Shown: positions 27,370 through 36,590 of the stretch, one piece after another
How the letters are laid out: every line of letters begins with the position of its first letter
Position numbering within the stretch: position 1 is the first letter of the stretch
NCBI GenBank assembly: GCA_903824505.1
Contig: CAIJXG010000048.1
Span: 1-39,446 of the forward strand
Origin: an uncultured Pseudomonadota bacterium
GTDB taxonomy: Bacteria; Pseudomonadota; Alphaproteobacteria; UBA9219
Reading direction: 5' to 3'
DNA: 39,446 bases
Position numbers and translations under genes: made by a program
The notes under the pieces: generated by a model
What the model saw: only the letters and a program-made list of their open reading frames with translations
What the model was told of the DNA's origin: nothing
Database searches by the model: none

Positions 27370-30027
27370 CTACGCGCCCTTCTTTCCGCGTGTGGGTTTC
27401 TTTTTCGGTGCGCCAGGGCCTTTAGCTACTTTAGCCTCGATCAGCTCTAGCGCGTCTTTCAGCGTCAGGTTTTCGGGATCATAGGCTTTTGTGACGGTGG
27501 CCATAACTTTGCCCCATTTGACATAGGGACCGAAGCGGCCGCTATTCAGCGTGATGGGCTTGGAATCTTCCGGATGCGTGCCCAAGGCTTTGGCGGGAGA
27601 CGCGCTGCTACCTCCACGCCCCTTGCTGGGTTCGGCCAAAAGCACAACGGCACGGTTTAGGCCAATGTTCAGGACATCATCATCGGGCGCGAGGCTTTTA
27701 TAGAGCGTTCCCATTTTGATATAGGGGCCGAAACGGCCGACTCCAGCCTCGATCTTATCGCCGCTTTCGGGGTGTTTGCCAATCTCACGAGGCAAAGCAA
27801 GGAGGCGCAGCGCCGTGTCCAAATCCAACGCGTTCGGATCCATGCCTTTCAGCAAAGAGACTCGCTTGGGTTTGGGCGCGTCGCTCTTTTTCGCCTTCTT
27901 TTTCTTTTTGCCTTCTGCGGGTTCAGGTTCAGGGGGCGCCTCAGGAACCTGTGCGGGGCCAAGCTGCACATAGGCGCCATACGGCCCCACGCGAGCCGAA
28001 ATGGGCAGTCCTGTGACGGGATCCGGCCCTAACTCGCGCGGGCCGATCATCTGAGTCTGATCGCCCTCGCTGCCCGAGGACACTGAAAGGGGGCGCGTAT
28101 TCTTACAGGTTGGATAGTTCGAACATCCTAAAAACGCCCCGAATTTTCCTAGCTTCAACCCGATACGCCCGTTTCCGCAGCGTGTGCAGGCACGGGGGTC
28201 GCTGCCATCCGGATTCGGCGGGAAGAAATGTGGTTCAAGAACGGTATCCAAGGCATCAATGACATCCGAGATTTTTAGATCCTTCGTTCCGTCAATCGCG
28301 CCGGAAAAGTCGGTCCAGAAATCCCTCAAGACCGTTTTCCAGCCTAAACGCCCGCCTGAAATATCGTCCAGTTTTTCTTCCAGATCGGCGGTGAAGTCAT
28401 ATTCGACATAGGTGCCAAAGAAATTTTCAAGAAAGGTGACGACAATGCGGCCCCGATCTTCCGGATAAAAGCGTTTTTTATCAATCCGCACATAGTCGCG
28501 ATCCTGCAACACCTGCATGATGCTGGCATAGGTGGAGGGGCGGCCGATCCCCAGCTCCTCCATCTTCTTGACCAGAGAGGCTTCGCTGTAGCGCGGCGGC
28601 GGCTGGGTAAAATGCTGCTCGGGCTTGATTTCTTTGGCCTTCAGCGCCTCACCGACTGTCAGTGCAGGCAGACGCACATTGCCATGGCCGTCATCATCCG
28701 GCTTTTTATCCTCGTCCGGCGTTTCTTGATACAGTTTCAGCCACCCGTCGAAGACAACGACCGAGCCTGTGGCGCGGAAAGTTGCTTGTTGGGCGCGACT
28801 GCCCTGCGCCGTGCCGACAATATCCACCGCGACTTGATCCAACACGGCGCTTGCCATTTGGCAGGCCATCGTGCGTTGCCAAATCAGCGTATAGAGCGCG
28901 AGTTGCTCGCGGTCTAAATACTTGGCGACCTGCTCTGGATGGCGGCGCATATCCGTGGGGCGAATCGCTTCATGGGCTTCTTGGGCGTTTTTGACGGTCG
29001 ATTTATAGACTCGCGGCGCATCGGGCAGATAGGACGCGCCGAAATCCTGCGCGATGACGTCCCGCGCGGCCGCAATCGCCTCGGTCGAAAGGGACACACC
29101 ATCCGTACGCATATAGGTAATCAGACCGACCGTCTCGCCCCCTATATCCGCGCCTTCATACAGATTCTGGGCGGTTCTCATTGTGCGCGTCGCGCCCATC
29201 CCCAGTTTGCGCGAGGCTTCTTGCTGTAGGGTTGAGGTTGTAAAAGGCGGATACGGGTGGCGGCGGGCTTGTTTCTTTTCAACCGCGCCAACCTGATAAG
29301 TCAGTTGATTAAGCAAAGAAAGGGCCGCCTGCGCGTCGCTTTCCGTCTGCAAGGCGAATTTGTCCAGCTTTTTGCCGTTCAGATGAGAAAGCTGCGCGGG
29401 GACGTGCAGAGTCACACCCGTTAAAAAGATTCCATGAATGGTCCAGAATTCTTGAGTGCGGAATTTTTCGATCTCGGATTCACGTTGACAGATCAGCCTT
29501 AAGGCAACCGATTGCACGCGCCCTGCGGATTTCGCGCCGGGCAATTTGCGCCACAAAACGGGCGAGAGAGAAAACCCCACCAGATAATCCAGCGCGCGCC
29601 GCGCCATATAGGCATCGACCAAATCCTGATCAATGGCGCGGGGATGAGCAATGGCGTCCGAAACCGTCTTTTTCGTGATTTCGTTGAAGGTCACGCGCTG
29701 GATCGGGATATTTTTGCCCAAGCCCTTTTCACGGAGCACTTCTTGAATATGCCACGCAATCGCCTCTCCCTCGCGATCCGGATCGCTCGCCAGATAGACG
29801 GCATCGGCTTTGCGGACTTCCTTGGCAATCTCGCTGACGGGACGGCTTGCGCGTTCGCCCAGCTCCCACTCCATCGCGAAATCCTCATCCGGCCGCACGG
29901 ACCCGTCTTTGGGCGGCAAGTCGCGGATATGGCCGTAAGAGGCCAGCACGACATAGTCGCTGCCCAGATATTTGTTGATGGTTTTCGCCTTGGCGGGCGA
30001 TTCTACGATCACGAGTTTGTGCGACAC
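27370..30027 (-). CDS. topA: DNA topoisomerase I
   Basis: TopA relaxes negative supercoils. I start at GTG 30027 (VSHKLVIVESPAKAKTI), since the 25 upstream codons have no family content; this gives 885 aa. Seen in order are the Toprim domain (VIVESPAKAKTI and SDPDREGEAIAWH), the catalytic Tyr in LITYMRTDGVSL, and GRPSTYASIMQVL. A zinc ribbon CTRCGNGRIGLKLGKFGAFLGC follows, then several C-terminal repeats of the type GRFGPYIKMG and GRFGPYVKWGKV, ending in a basic Lys-rich tail. The layout matches alphaproteobacterial TopA. It is convergent with tgt. The dprA and smf neighbours often seen are absent. Confidence 0.96.
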   Translation of the reverse strand: MSHKLVIVESPAKAKTINKYLGSDYVVLASYGHIRDLPPKDGSVRPDEDFAMEWELGERASRPVSEIAKEVRKADAVYLASDPDREGEAIAWHIQEVLREKGLGKNIPIQRVTFNEITKKTVSDAIAHPRAIDQDLVDAYMARRALDYLVGFSLSPVLWRKLPGAKSAGRVQSVALRLICQRESEIEKFRTQEFWTIHGIFLTGVTLHVPAQLSHLNGKKLDKFALQTESDAQAALSLLNQLTYQVGAVEKKQARRHPYPPFTTSTLQQEASRKLGMGATRTMRTAQNLYEGADIGGETVGLITYMRTDGVSLSTEAIAAARDVIAQDFGASYLPDAPRVYKSTVKNAQEAHEAIRPTDMRRHPEQVAKYLDREQLALYTLIWQRTMACQMASAVLDQVAVDIVGTAQGSRAQQATFRATGSVVVFDGWLKLYQETPDEDKKPDDDGHGNVRLPALTVGEALKAKEIKPEQHFTQPPPRYSEASLVKKMEELGIGRPSTYASIMQVLQDRDYVRIDKKRFYPEDRGRIVVTFLENFFGTYVEYDFTADLEEKLDDISGGRLGWKTVLRDFWTDFSGAIDGTKDLKISDVIDALDTVLEPHFFPPNPDGSDPRACTRCGNGRIGLKLGKFGAFLGCSNYPTCKNTRPLSVSSGSEGDQTQMIGPRELGPDPVTGLPISARVGPYGAYVQLGPAQVPEAPPEPEPAEGKKKKKAKKSDAPKPKRVSLLKGMDPNALDLDTALRLLALPREIGKHPESGDKIEAGVGRFGPYIKMGTLYKSLAPDDDVLNIGLNRAVVLLAEPSKGRGGSSASPAKALGTHPEDSKPITLNSGRFGPYVKWGKVMATVTKAYDPENLTLKDALELIEAKVAKGPGAPKKKPTRGKKGA

Positions 30028-30288
30028 GGTGTTTCCAATAGCCTGAGGCGAGAAAGACAAGGCCACAGGAGTAATCCAGAAAGGGCGGTCAAGACAAGGC
30101 ACTTCCGAAAAGGGCCATACAATCTGATGATTTTCTCATGATTTTTGTTGCCACGGCGACTATGTTTCCTTGGAAAGGCGCGTATTCTGGGCCATCATGA
30201 GATCCGGAGAGGTCCGTTCCCATGCCGCATGTTCTCATGCCCATGATGTTTGGGATCGTTGATGGCTTGAAGGAAGTCTGCGTAGCCC

Positions 30289-30657
30289 TTAGCCATGGGA
30301 GCCTCCCTTGGGGATGATGATTTTGCGATAGGTGGCACGGGTCATTTCGCGGATGTCAACGCTGATCGAAGAGACTTCCGGAAGTATTTCTTTCACCGTA
30401 TTGATGATGCCGTTTGCCAGCGCGCTTTTTTGTTCGGCCGGACGACCTTCAAGAAGTGAGAGGGTGATATGGATAAAATTCGCAGTATCACCAAGTTCAC
30501 CCAACAAAAAGTCATCGACGCACAGCGCGCGCGTGCAGATATGGGCGGCCTCAAAAAGCCCAGAGCTTAAAAGGCTTTCATGCACAACGCCCACAACATC
30601 CGCGCTAAAGAATTCTTCGGCGAGAGGGGCGGTATATTCGATGACGGTGTGGGGCAT
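30289..30657 (-). CDS. 5-carboxymethyl-2-hydroxymuconate isomerase-family protein
   Basis: The 122-aa protein starts MPHTVIEYTAPL; Pro2 is the catalytic base in this tautomerase-like family (CHMI, HpaF). ALCVDDFLLGELGDTANFIHITLSLLEGRP and NGIINTVKEIL follow as in the family. CHMI acts in homoprotocatechuate breakdown, but no hpa genes are present here, so the true substrate may differ. The gene is alone on the minus strand between topA and a divergent orphan gene. A 33-codon frame overlaps its stop; I do not count it as a gene. Confidence 0.85.
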   Translation of the reverse strand: MPHTVIEYTAPLAEEFFSADVVGVVHESLLSSGLFEAAHICTRALCVDDFLLGELGDTANFIHITLSLLEGRPAEQKSALANGIINTVKEILPEVSSISVDIREMTRATYRKIIIPKGGSHG

Positions 30658-30826
30658 GAAGGTTACCTCTTATCGCTTCTGCTGGGTCACAAGATAAGTT
30701 TTTCTGCAACGAGTATATTTTTGTTTTTATGAAAGTAATTGATACTTTTGTGTTTCTATATTAGGCTGAGCCCATGAAACATTGAACCTTATACCCTATA
30801 GAATTGGAGAAATCACATGAATGAAT

Positions 30827-30835
30827 CCCCCCCCC
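30827..30835 (+). repeat. C9 homopolymer just after a likely start codon
   Basis: Nine C residues begin eight bases into the frame opened by ATG 30817, which has a GGAGA ribosome binding site. Adding one C would join this start to the 107-aa frame downstream. Confidence 0.9.
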
Positions 30836-30866
30836 ATGGCTTGTTGGAAACTTCCTGCCCCTTTGT

Positions 30867-31190
30867 GTGCAGGATATCTTGGAAGGCTCAGTTCTTCTTG
30901 AAGAAGTTATTCGAATCGTTCCAAACAGGTTAGTTAATACACAAGAGCTTAAGGATTTACTAGACGCAGGACGCACGCCTGATTATGGGTATGAGGATCC
31001 AGAACGTGGCGCAAATATCATGCGTGAACTCTTTGCATCTGGCAAAATAAACCAAAATCAGACAACCTTCAGGGAACGAGATAATTCTTACTTTTTAGAA
31101 AATGTAGGGCATTGGGTTGACCAAGACACCAACGCTCCCGTTTGTCCAGTTCCGCTTGCGCGTCGACAACGAATAATCTTGAAGAGCTGA
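30867..31190 (+). CDS. Small orphan protein, start probably displaced by a C9 tract
   Basis: Function unknown. The open frame from GTG 30867 gives 107 aa with EEVIRIVPNRLVNTQELKDLLDAG, PDYGYEDPERGANIMRELFASG and ENVGHWVDQDTNAPVCPV; it looks soluble and helical. GTG 30867 has no good ribosome binding site. ATG 30817 has one (GGAGA, 6 bases away), and with one more C in the C9 run the product would read MNESPPPWLVGNFLPLCVQD and continue in this frame (about 124 aa). Base composition is AT-richer than its neighbours. It is flanked by the CHMI-like gene and sdhA, both on the other strand. Confidence 0.6.
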   Translation: MQDILEGSVLLEEVIRIVPNRLVNTQELKDLLDAGRTPDYGYEDPERGANIMRELFASGKINQNQTTFRERDNSYFLENVGHWVDQDTNAPVCPVPLARRQRIILKS

Positions 31191-31196
31191 TCTTCT

Positions 31197-31256
31197 CCCC
31201 TCTCCCACCAGCCTGCGGCCTCGACGTTACGCGTCAAGCCCCGCGAGGGGGAGGGG
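31197..31256. repeat. Imperfect C-rich/G-rich palindrome downstream of the orphan gene
   Basis: CCCCTCTCCC at 31197-31206 can pair imperfectly with GGGGGAGGGG at 31247-31256. It is similar in style to the palindrome at 27262-27295 and lies between the convergent ends of the orphan gene and sdhA. Confidence 0.45.
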
Positions 31257-31309
31257 ATTCTATAGCTCCGCCCGCATCAGGTTTTCCATGCCCATAATTT
31301 CCTTTCCAT

Positions 31310-33100
31310 TCAATACACCCTCGGTTTTGGGGGTACGACCTGACACTCATTTGTCATCGTATAAAGATGCACCGGACGGCTGCTGAGAGTCGTTTCTCCG
31401 CGTTCATTGACCCAGACGGTTGAATGCTTCATCCAATTTGTGTCATCGCGGTTTGGGAAATCCTCGCGCGCATGGGCTCCACGAGATTCGTGCCTCGCCG
31501 CCGCGCTGTCCACCGTGGCCATCGCTTGAGCCAAAAGATTATCCAGCTCGAGCGTTTCGATCAGATCGGAATTCCAGATCAGCGAGCGATCTTTGATCCC
31601 CAACTCCGCCCGCTTGGCCCAGACCGCGCGCATTTTCTTTTGACCTTCCGCCAGACTCTCACTTGTGCGGAAAACGGCGACCTCGTTCTGCATCGCTTTT
31701 TGCATCTCCAGCCGCAAATCGGCGGTCGAGACAGCGCCTTTGGCGTGACGGAATTTGTCCAGCCGCGCCACAGCGAAATCACCCGCGTCTTTGGGCATAT
31801 CTTTATGGGACGTATTGGGTTTGACCAGCTCGGCCGCGCGATGGGCGGCTGAACGCCCAAACACCACCAAATCCAAAAGCGAGTTTGAGCCTAAACGATT
31901 CGCCCCATGCACCGAAACGCAGGCGGCCTCGCCAATCGCCATAAGCCCTTGAACCGTCGCATCCGGATTGACCAAAGTCGGACGCACGACTTCCGCGCGG
32001 TAATTCGTTGGAATTCCGCCCATGTTATAATGCACCGTTGGGAGCACCGGAATCGGCTGGCGAGTCACATCGACTCCGGCAAAAACGCGCGCGGTTTCTG
32101 CGATGCCGGGCAGCCGTTCGTGAATGACTTTGGGATCGAGATGCTCTAGATGCAAATGAATATGGTCTTTCAGGGGGCCGCAGCCGCGCCCTTCGCGGAT
32201 TTCAATAGTCATCGAGCGGCTGACGACATCGCGGCTGGCCAAATCCTTCGCATGAGGGGCGTAACGCTCCATAAAACGCTCGCCATTACCATTGGTCAGA
32301 TAGCCACCTTCACCCCGCACGCCTTCCGTGATGAGACACCCAGCGCCATAGACTCCCGTCGGGTGAAATTGCACAAATTCCATATCCTGCAAGGGCAGAC
32401 CCGCCCGCAGCGCCATGCCGCCCCCATCGCCTGTGCAGGTATGGGCCGAGGTGCACGAGAAATAAGTCCGCCCATAGCCGCCCGTCGCCAAAACGGTCTG
32501 GTGACCGCGAAAACGGTGCAAACTGCCGTCATCCATGTTCAGCGCGACGACGCCAATACACGCGCCGCCTGCATCCATCATCAAATCAATTGCGAAATAT
32601 TCGACAAAGAATTCCGCGTGATGTTTCAGCGATTGTTGATAAAGCGTGTGCAAAATCGCATGCCCCGTTCGGTCGGCAGCCGCGCAGGTGCGTTGGGCTA
32701 CTCCTTCGCCGAATTTCGTCGTCATACCGCCGAAGGGGCGTTGATAGATCTTGCCTTCCTCGGTACGGCTGAAGGGCACGCCGTAATGTTCCAATTCTAT
32801 GATCGCGGGAATGGCCTCGCGGCACATATATTCGATCGCATCTTGGTCGCCCAGCCAGTCCGATCCCTTGATCGTGTCATACATGTGCCAGCGCCAATCA
32901 TCCTCGCCCATATTACCCAGCGCGGCTGAGATCCCCCCCTGTGCCGCGACTGTATGACTGCGCGTTGGAAAGACTTTGGTGATGCACGCCGTGCGCAGCC
33001 CCTTTTCAGCCATCCCAAAAGTCGCACGAAGCCCCGCCCCGCCCGCGCCGACAACGACGACATCATAATCATGGTCTATGAAGCTGTAGGGCTGAGACAT
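31310..33100 (-). CDS. sdhA: Succinate dehydrogenase flavoprotein subunit
   Basis: SdhA oxidises succinate to fumarate at a covalent FAD, on the cytoplasmic face of complex II. The 596-aa length is standard. Motifs are [15 protein letters not shown] for FAD binding, [18 protein letters not shown] with the His that binds [76 protein letters not shown] and the C-terminal [13 protein letters not shown]. It follows sdhD after 3 bases. The iron-sulfur subunit gene sdhB, which normally follows sdhA, is not in this window. Confidence 0.97.
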   Translation of the reverse strand: MSQPYSFIDHDYDVVVVGAGGAGLRATFGMAEKGLRTACITKVFPTRSHTVAAQGGISAALGNMGEDDWRWHMYDTIKGSDWLGDQDAIEYMCREAIPAIIELEHYGVPFSRTEEGKIYQRPFGGMTTKFGEGVAQRTCAAADRTGHAILHTLYQQSLKHHAEFFVEYFAIDLMMDAGGACIGVVALNMDDGSLHRFRGHQTVLATGGYGRTYFSCTSAHTCTGDGGGMALRAGLPLQDMEFVQFHPTGVYGAGCLITEGVRGEGGYLTNGNGERFMERYAPHAKDLASRDVVSRSMTIEIREGRGCGPLKDHIHLHLEHLDPKVIHERLPGIAETARVFAGVDVTRQPIPVLPTVHYNMGGIPTNYRAEVVRPTLVNPDATVQGLMAIGEAACVSVHGANRLGSNSLLDLVVFGRSAAHRAAELVKPNTSHKDMPKDAGDFAVARLDKFRHAKGAVSTADLRLEMQKAMQNEVAVFRTSESLAEGQKKMRAVWAKRAELGIKDRSLIWNSDLIETLELDNLLAQAMATVDSAAARHESRGAHAREDFPNRDDTNWMKHSTVWVNERGETTLSSRPVHLYTMTNECQVVPPKPRVY

Positions 33101-33103
33101 GGA

Positions 33104-33496
33104 TCACACTCCGACATAGATTTTGGCAAGCGACAAGGTGCCCAAGAGAGCGGCCGCACCCGCAACGAATTTTACAAAGAAGATCAGCGCGACTTTATCG
33201 CTGGATTTATGGATGTAGTCCTCGATCACGACCTCAAGCCCTAAGACCGCATGGCGCAAACCGACCAGAAGAAACATCAAGACGAACACGGCACCGATAG
33301 GCGTACCCAACCACGCAATCGCCCCTGCATAGCCGCCTGTAAGCACTATCTGGAAGAACCCTGCCAAGGCATAGAGGGATAACGGCACCAGCGCGAGGGC
33401 TGTCAAACGCTGCAAAATCCAGTGTTCAGTGCCGCTTTGAGCCGAGCCAAGCCCCTTGGCAATACGTAAGGGCGAACGCATTTGTTTTGGGTTCAT
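33104..33496 (-). CDS. sdhD: Succinate dehydrogenase membrane anchor subunit
   Basis: SdhD anchors complex II and helps bind heme b and quinone. I start at ATG 33496 (MNPKQMRSPLRIAKGLGSAQ), which overlaps the sdhC stop by four bases; this gives 130 aa. Three helices are visible: WILQRLTALALVPLSLYALA, GAVFVLMFLLVGLRHAVLGL with the heme-ligand His, and VALIFFVKFVAGAAALLGTL. The sequence GSAQSGTEHWILQRLTAL is typical of alphaproteobacterial SdhD. Confidence 0.93.
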   Translation of the reverse strand: MNPKQMRSPLRIAKGLGSAQSGTEHWILQRLTALALVPLSLYALAGFFQIVLTGGYAGAIAWLGTPIGAVFVLMFLLVGLRHAVLGLEVVIEDYIHKSSDKVALIFFVKFVAGAAALLGTLSLAKIYVGV

Positions 33497-33906
33497 GGCG
33501 CGACTCCATAAATTTTCAGCCAGACAAAAACCGTCAGCACGATTGCCCCGAAAAGAACCAGATAGCCCCATCGCACGGCCGTTTTGATCTCAAGCCCGAT
33601 CCCTGCATCCCAGAACAAATGCCTGATTCCGTTCAGAAGATGGTAAAAAAGCGCCGCCGTCAGAGCAAACAGAATGATTTGCGCAACAGGCATTCGCGCG
33701 AGGGCCAGAAAGACCGCGTAAGATTCCTCGCCGCCTGCCAGCGCGGCCAACCACGCCACAGCGATTAAGATCCCTACCGACAGCCCTACGCCCGTGATCC
33801 GGTGCAGGATCGAGGTTGCCGAGGTGATCTGCGGCTTGTAAATCTGAAGATGCGGCGATAAAGGCCGCCTCACAGGAGTCTTGGGAGCAGGGGTTTCAGA
33901 AGGCAT
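33493..33906 (-). CDS. sdhC: Succinate dehydrogenase cytochrome b556 subunit
   Basis: SdhC is the second anchor and carries a heme b ligand. The 137-aa protein has RPLSPHLQIYKPQITSATS followed by ILHRITGVGLSVGILIAVAW (the SRxTG-like signature), and a second helix with LLNGIRHLFWDAGIGL containing the heme His. A third helix near the C-terminus is YLVLFGAIVLTVFVWLKI. It is the first gene of sdhCDA. Repeat B copy 2 is a little upstream, at 34005-34180. Confidence 0.95.
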   Translation of the reverse strand: MPSETPAPKTPVRRPLSPHLQIYKPQITSATSILHRITGVGLSVGILIAVAWLAALAGGEESYAVFLALARMPVAQIILFALTAALFYHLLNGIRHLFWDAGIGLEIKTAVRWGYLVLFGAIVLTVFVWLKIYGVAP

Positions 33907-34004
33907 GGCAAGCTCAAAGGCACGAGAATCAGGCAGCGCACAGGCAGGATAGCAGGCCCTTCCTAGAGCGCAATTTTGTTTTAGAGCTTGTTCACGATCT
34001 CGTC

Positions 34005-34180
34005 TATACTGCGAGACATTAGAGGCTAAATTTTTTGCTCAACACCACGCGCTCTGCGTCCTGAGTGCCGCTGGCCAGACTGAGCCGTTATTCTGCTTCA
34101 TCTTTTCCTGTCCGGCGCGCAACAATCCTGTCGCAACCGCTCGGGACACAAAAGGCTAACTTATGGCGTGGTGCTGTATA
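34005..34180. repeat. Dispersed repeat B, copy 2 (about 176 bp)
   Basis: It aligns end to end with copy 1 (17723-17899) with scattered substitutions and one length difference. Its ends TATACTGC and GCTGTATA are inverted with one mismatch. It fills most of the 291-bp space between sdhC and the ArsC-like gene; I see no gene in that space. Confidence 0.87.
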
Positions 34181-34197
34181 TTGGGGTGAAAAGAGTT

Positions 34198-34689
34198 TTA
34201 GACGACTGAAGCGATGTTGCGAAGCTGCAGCATCAGTTCAACCGGCGAGTGCGGGGCCCGTTGCTTGATAAGCGCGGCGATTCGGGCCTGCAAAACAGTC
34301 AGGCATTTCTTGAGCTTGCAGTCACATTCATCGGCGGTTGAGGCGGCTAAAGGATCTTCCACAGGCCAGTGAACACGCACGGGATCTCCGGGCCATTGGG
34401 GACAGTTGGCGCGCGCCTCCTCAGACAAGGTGATGATGATATCCACCAGAAGAGAGCGCGGAGAGGCAAAAAACTCGCCCCACCCTTTGGTATGCGTGCC
34501 ATCGGTCGGCACGCCTTCATCTGCCAATAAGCGCAAGGTGCGTGGATCGACTTCCGGCAAAATTTTGTATCCTGCGCTGAAGGCTATAAAGCGGCCACCG
34601 CCTTTGTCACGCAAAAGCGCCTCGGCCATAATTCCCCGCGCGGCATTGCCGGTGGACAGAAAAAGAACAGTCGTCGGACGGGGATTCAT
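34198..34689 (-). CDS. ArsC/low-molecular-weight phosphatase-like protein lacking the catalytic Cys
   Basis: The family reduces arsenate or removes phosphate from tyrosine using a Cys in the C-x5-R loop, normally VLFLCTGNSARS. This 163-aa protein keeps the fold: loop region VLFLSTGNAARGIMAEALL, AFSAGYKILPEVDPRTLRLL, VDIIITLSEEARANCPQWPG and HWPVEDPLAA. The nucleophilic Cys, however, is Ser (codon TCC where TGC is expected), and the Ser after the Arg is Gly. The C-terminal CDCKLKKC cluster might provide other redox Cys. It is probably not a normal reductase or phosphatase; a binding or regulatory role is possible. Its stop lies next to repeat B copy 2. Confidence 0.82.
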   Translation of the reverse strand: MNPRPTTVLFLSTGNAARGIMAEALLRDKGGGRFIAFSAGYKILPEVDPRTLRLLADEGVPTDGTHTKGWGEFFASPRSLLVDIIITLSEEARANCPQWPGDPVRVHWPVEDPLAASTADECDCKLKKCLTVLQARIAALIKQRAPHSPVELMLQLRNIASVV

Positions 34690-34869
34690 TATTTCTTTAC
34701 GTTTTGGAGACAGGAGAGCGGCGAATCACAAAACAGATTCTAGAAGCACAGGATTCCTCCGGTCAACGATTCATAAAGCCAACAAATCGTTCTGCCCCCT
34801 CTTCCACCCCCTTGACCCTTGGGGTTGCGCCTGATAGCTCAAGCGGACACTTCTTTTCTTTGGCTTCCG

Positions 34870-36585
34870 ATGAACAACAATCTTTTCCTTGCGATCTTTC
34901 TGTCTGTGGGAATCTGGGTCGGTTTCCAGTATTTCTATATCAAGCCCCAGCAAGAGGCTATCCACGCCCAGTATCTTGCGCGGCAAGTGGAAGGGGGGAC
35001 AACGACTCAAACGGCAGCGGTCCCGCCGCCTTCCGCGTTGCGCGACAGGGGCGATGTTTTAAAAGACTCGCCGCGCTTGCCTCTTGAAACGCCTGAACTT
35101 AAAGGCTCGCTCAATCTGAAGGGCGCGCGATTGGATGATTTGCTTTTAACGAAGATTAAAGAGACTGTTGCGCCGGACTCGCCCCCCATCGCGCTTTTGT
35201 CGCCCTCAGGCTCGGCTAAGCCACTTTCAGCTTATTATGCGGAACTGAGCTGGCTGGCGGAAAAGCCGGATGTCGCGGTGCCGAATGCTGAAACTCTGTG
35301 GCACACGCGGGACACGAAGCTAAGCCCCGATCATCCCGTCACGCTGACATGGGATAACGGCTACGGGCTGATTTTCACACGCATGATCGCGGTGGATTCT
35401 GAAGCGATGTTCACGTTTACGGATCGCGTCGTCAATAAGGGGGCGGGAGATCTAACTCTTTATCCTTTCGGCACGGTCGCGCGGCAGGGAATCCCTATAA
35501 ATCCTTCGGGATCCACGGTTGTACATGAGGGGGCGCTTGGCGTTCTCGACGGCACGTTGACAGAAATTAAATACAAAAAACTGATGGATGCGGGCAAGAA
35601 GGCGCAGGAAAGCAAAGGCGGGTGGCTGGGTATCACCGATAAATACTGGCTGGTTGCGATGATCCCGCCACAGGATGACAATCTGACCGCTTCCTTCACT
35701 TATCACACAGCAAAGGATGCGTCGCCGGAAGACGGCTACTTCCAAACCGATTTTCGGGGCGCTCCGATAACGGTTGCTGCAGGGGGGCAAATCGAACGGA
35801 TAGTGCATCTGTTTGCGGGTGTCAAAACCGTGGATCGGCTCGACACCTATGCCGATCGTTACGATATTCCCCATTTCGATAGGGCCATCGATTTCGGTTG
35901 GTTTTACTTTCTGACACGGCCGTTTCTCTTTTTGCTCACTCTTCTTACGGGATTTTCCGGCAGTGTCGGCATGGCCATTTTGCTCTTCACGATTTTGCTG
36001 AAGCTAGCAACCTTGCCTTTGTCACAGAAATCCTATCATTCCATGGCGCGGATGAAGGCTCTGCAACCGGAAATACAGCGTATTCAAACCCGCTTTCCGG
36101 ACGACAAAATGCGCCAAGGCCAAGAGACGATGGAGCTGTATAAGCGCGAAAAAGTCAGCCCCATGTCTGGCTGCGTGCCCATGGTAATTCAGATTCCGAT
36201 CTTTTTTGCCCTGTATAAGGTGCTTTATGTCAGCATCGAGATGCGGCAAGCCCCGTTTTACGGCTGGATCCGCGATATGTCCCTGCCGGATCCGACGAAT
36301 CTGTTTAATGCGTTCGGCGCGTTACACTTTGATCCGCCGACCATGCTGCATGTCGGCATTTGGCCCCTTTTGATGGGGGGAATCATGTTTTTACAGCAAA
36401 AACTTTCACCCCAGCCGACGGATAAGTCCCAAGCGCGGATTTTCCTTCTTATGCCCGTTTTCTTCACATGGATGCTGGCGAGCATGCCCGCGGGTCTCGT
36501 GATCTATTGGACATGGAGCAACCTTTTGGGCATCGCCCAGCAATGGTATATTATGCGTAAGGATTTGAGGAAGAAAGGGGCATAA
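34870..36585 (+). CDS. yidC: Membrane protein insertase YidC
   Basis: YidC inserts and folds inner-membrane proteins, alone or with Sec. I start at ATG 34870 ([19 protein letters not shown]), which gives 571 aa. The layout is one N-terminal helix, a large periplasmic beta domain (about residues 60-355), then the conserved insertase core: [69 protein letters not shown] and [20 protein letters not shown] Lys in LLKLATLPL replaces the usual groove Arg. The usual rpmH-rnpA-yidD context is absent. A UDG gene follows after 5 bp. Confidence 0.95.
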   Translation: MNNNLFLAIFLSVGIWVGFQYFYIKPQQEAIHAQYLARQVEGGTTTQTAAVPPPSALRDRGDVLKDSPRLPLETPELKGSLNLKGARLDDLLLTKIKETVAPDSPPIALLSPSGSAKPLSAYYAELSWLAEKPDVAVPNAETLWHTRDTKLSPDHPVTLTWDNGYGLIFTRMIAVDSEAMFTFTDRVVNKGAGDLTLYPFGTVARQGIPINPSGSTVVHEGALGVLDGTLTEIKYKKLMDAGKKAQESKGGWLGITDKYWLVAMIPPQDDNLTASFTYHTAKDASPEDGYFQTDFRGAPITVAAGGQIERIVHLFAGVKTVDRLDTYADRYDIPHFDRAIDFGWFYFLTRPFLFLLTLLTGFSGSVGMAILLFTILLKLATLPLSQKSYHSMARMKALQPEIQRIQTRFPDDKMRQGQETMELYKREKVSPMSGCVPMVIQIPIFFALYKVLYVSIEMRQAPFYGWIRDMSLPDPTNLFNAFGALHFDPPTMLHVGIWPLLMGGIMFLQQKLSPQPTDKSQARIFLLMPVFFTWMLASMPAGLVIYWTWSNLLGIAQQWYIMRKDLRKKGA

Positions 36586-36590
36586 GTCCC

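Noticed and set aside
29512-30141. 209-aa open frame opposite the topA 5' end
   Set aside because: Antisense to the conserved Toprim region of topA; no independent evidence.
30195-30296. 33-codon frame overlapping the CHMI-like gene's stop (MAKGYADFLQAINDPKHHGH)
   Set aside because: It could be translationally coupled, but it is very short and has no recognised family or other support.
32150-32929. 259-aa open frame opposite sdhA
   Set aside because: Antisense shadow of a well-supported sdhA; no ribosome binding site or family motif.
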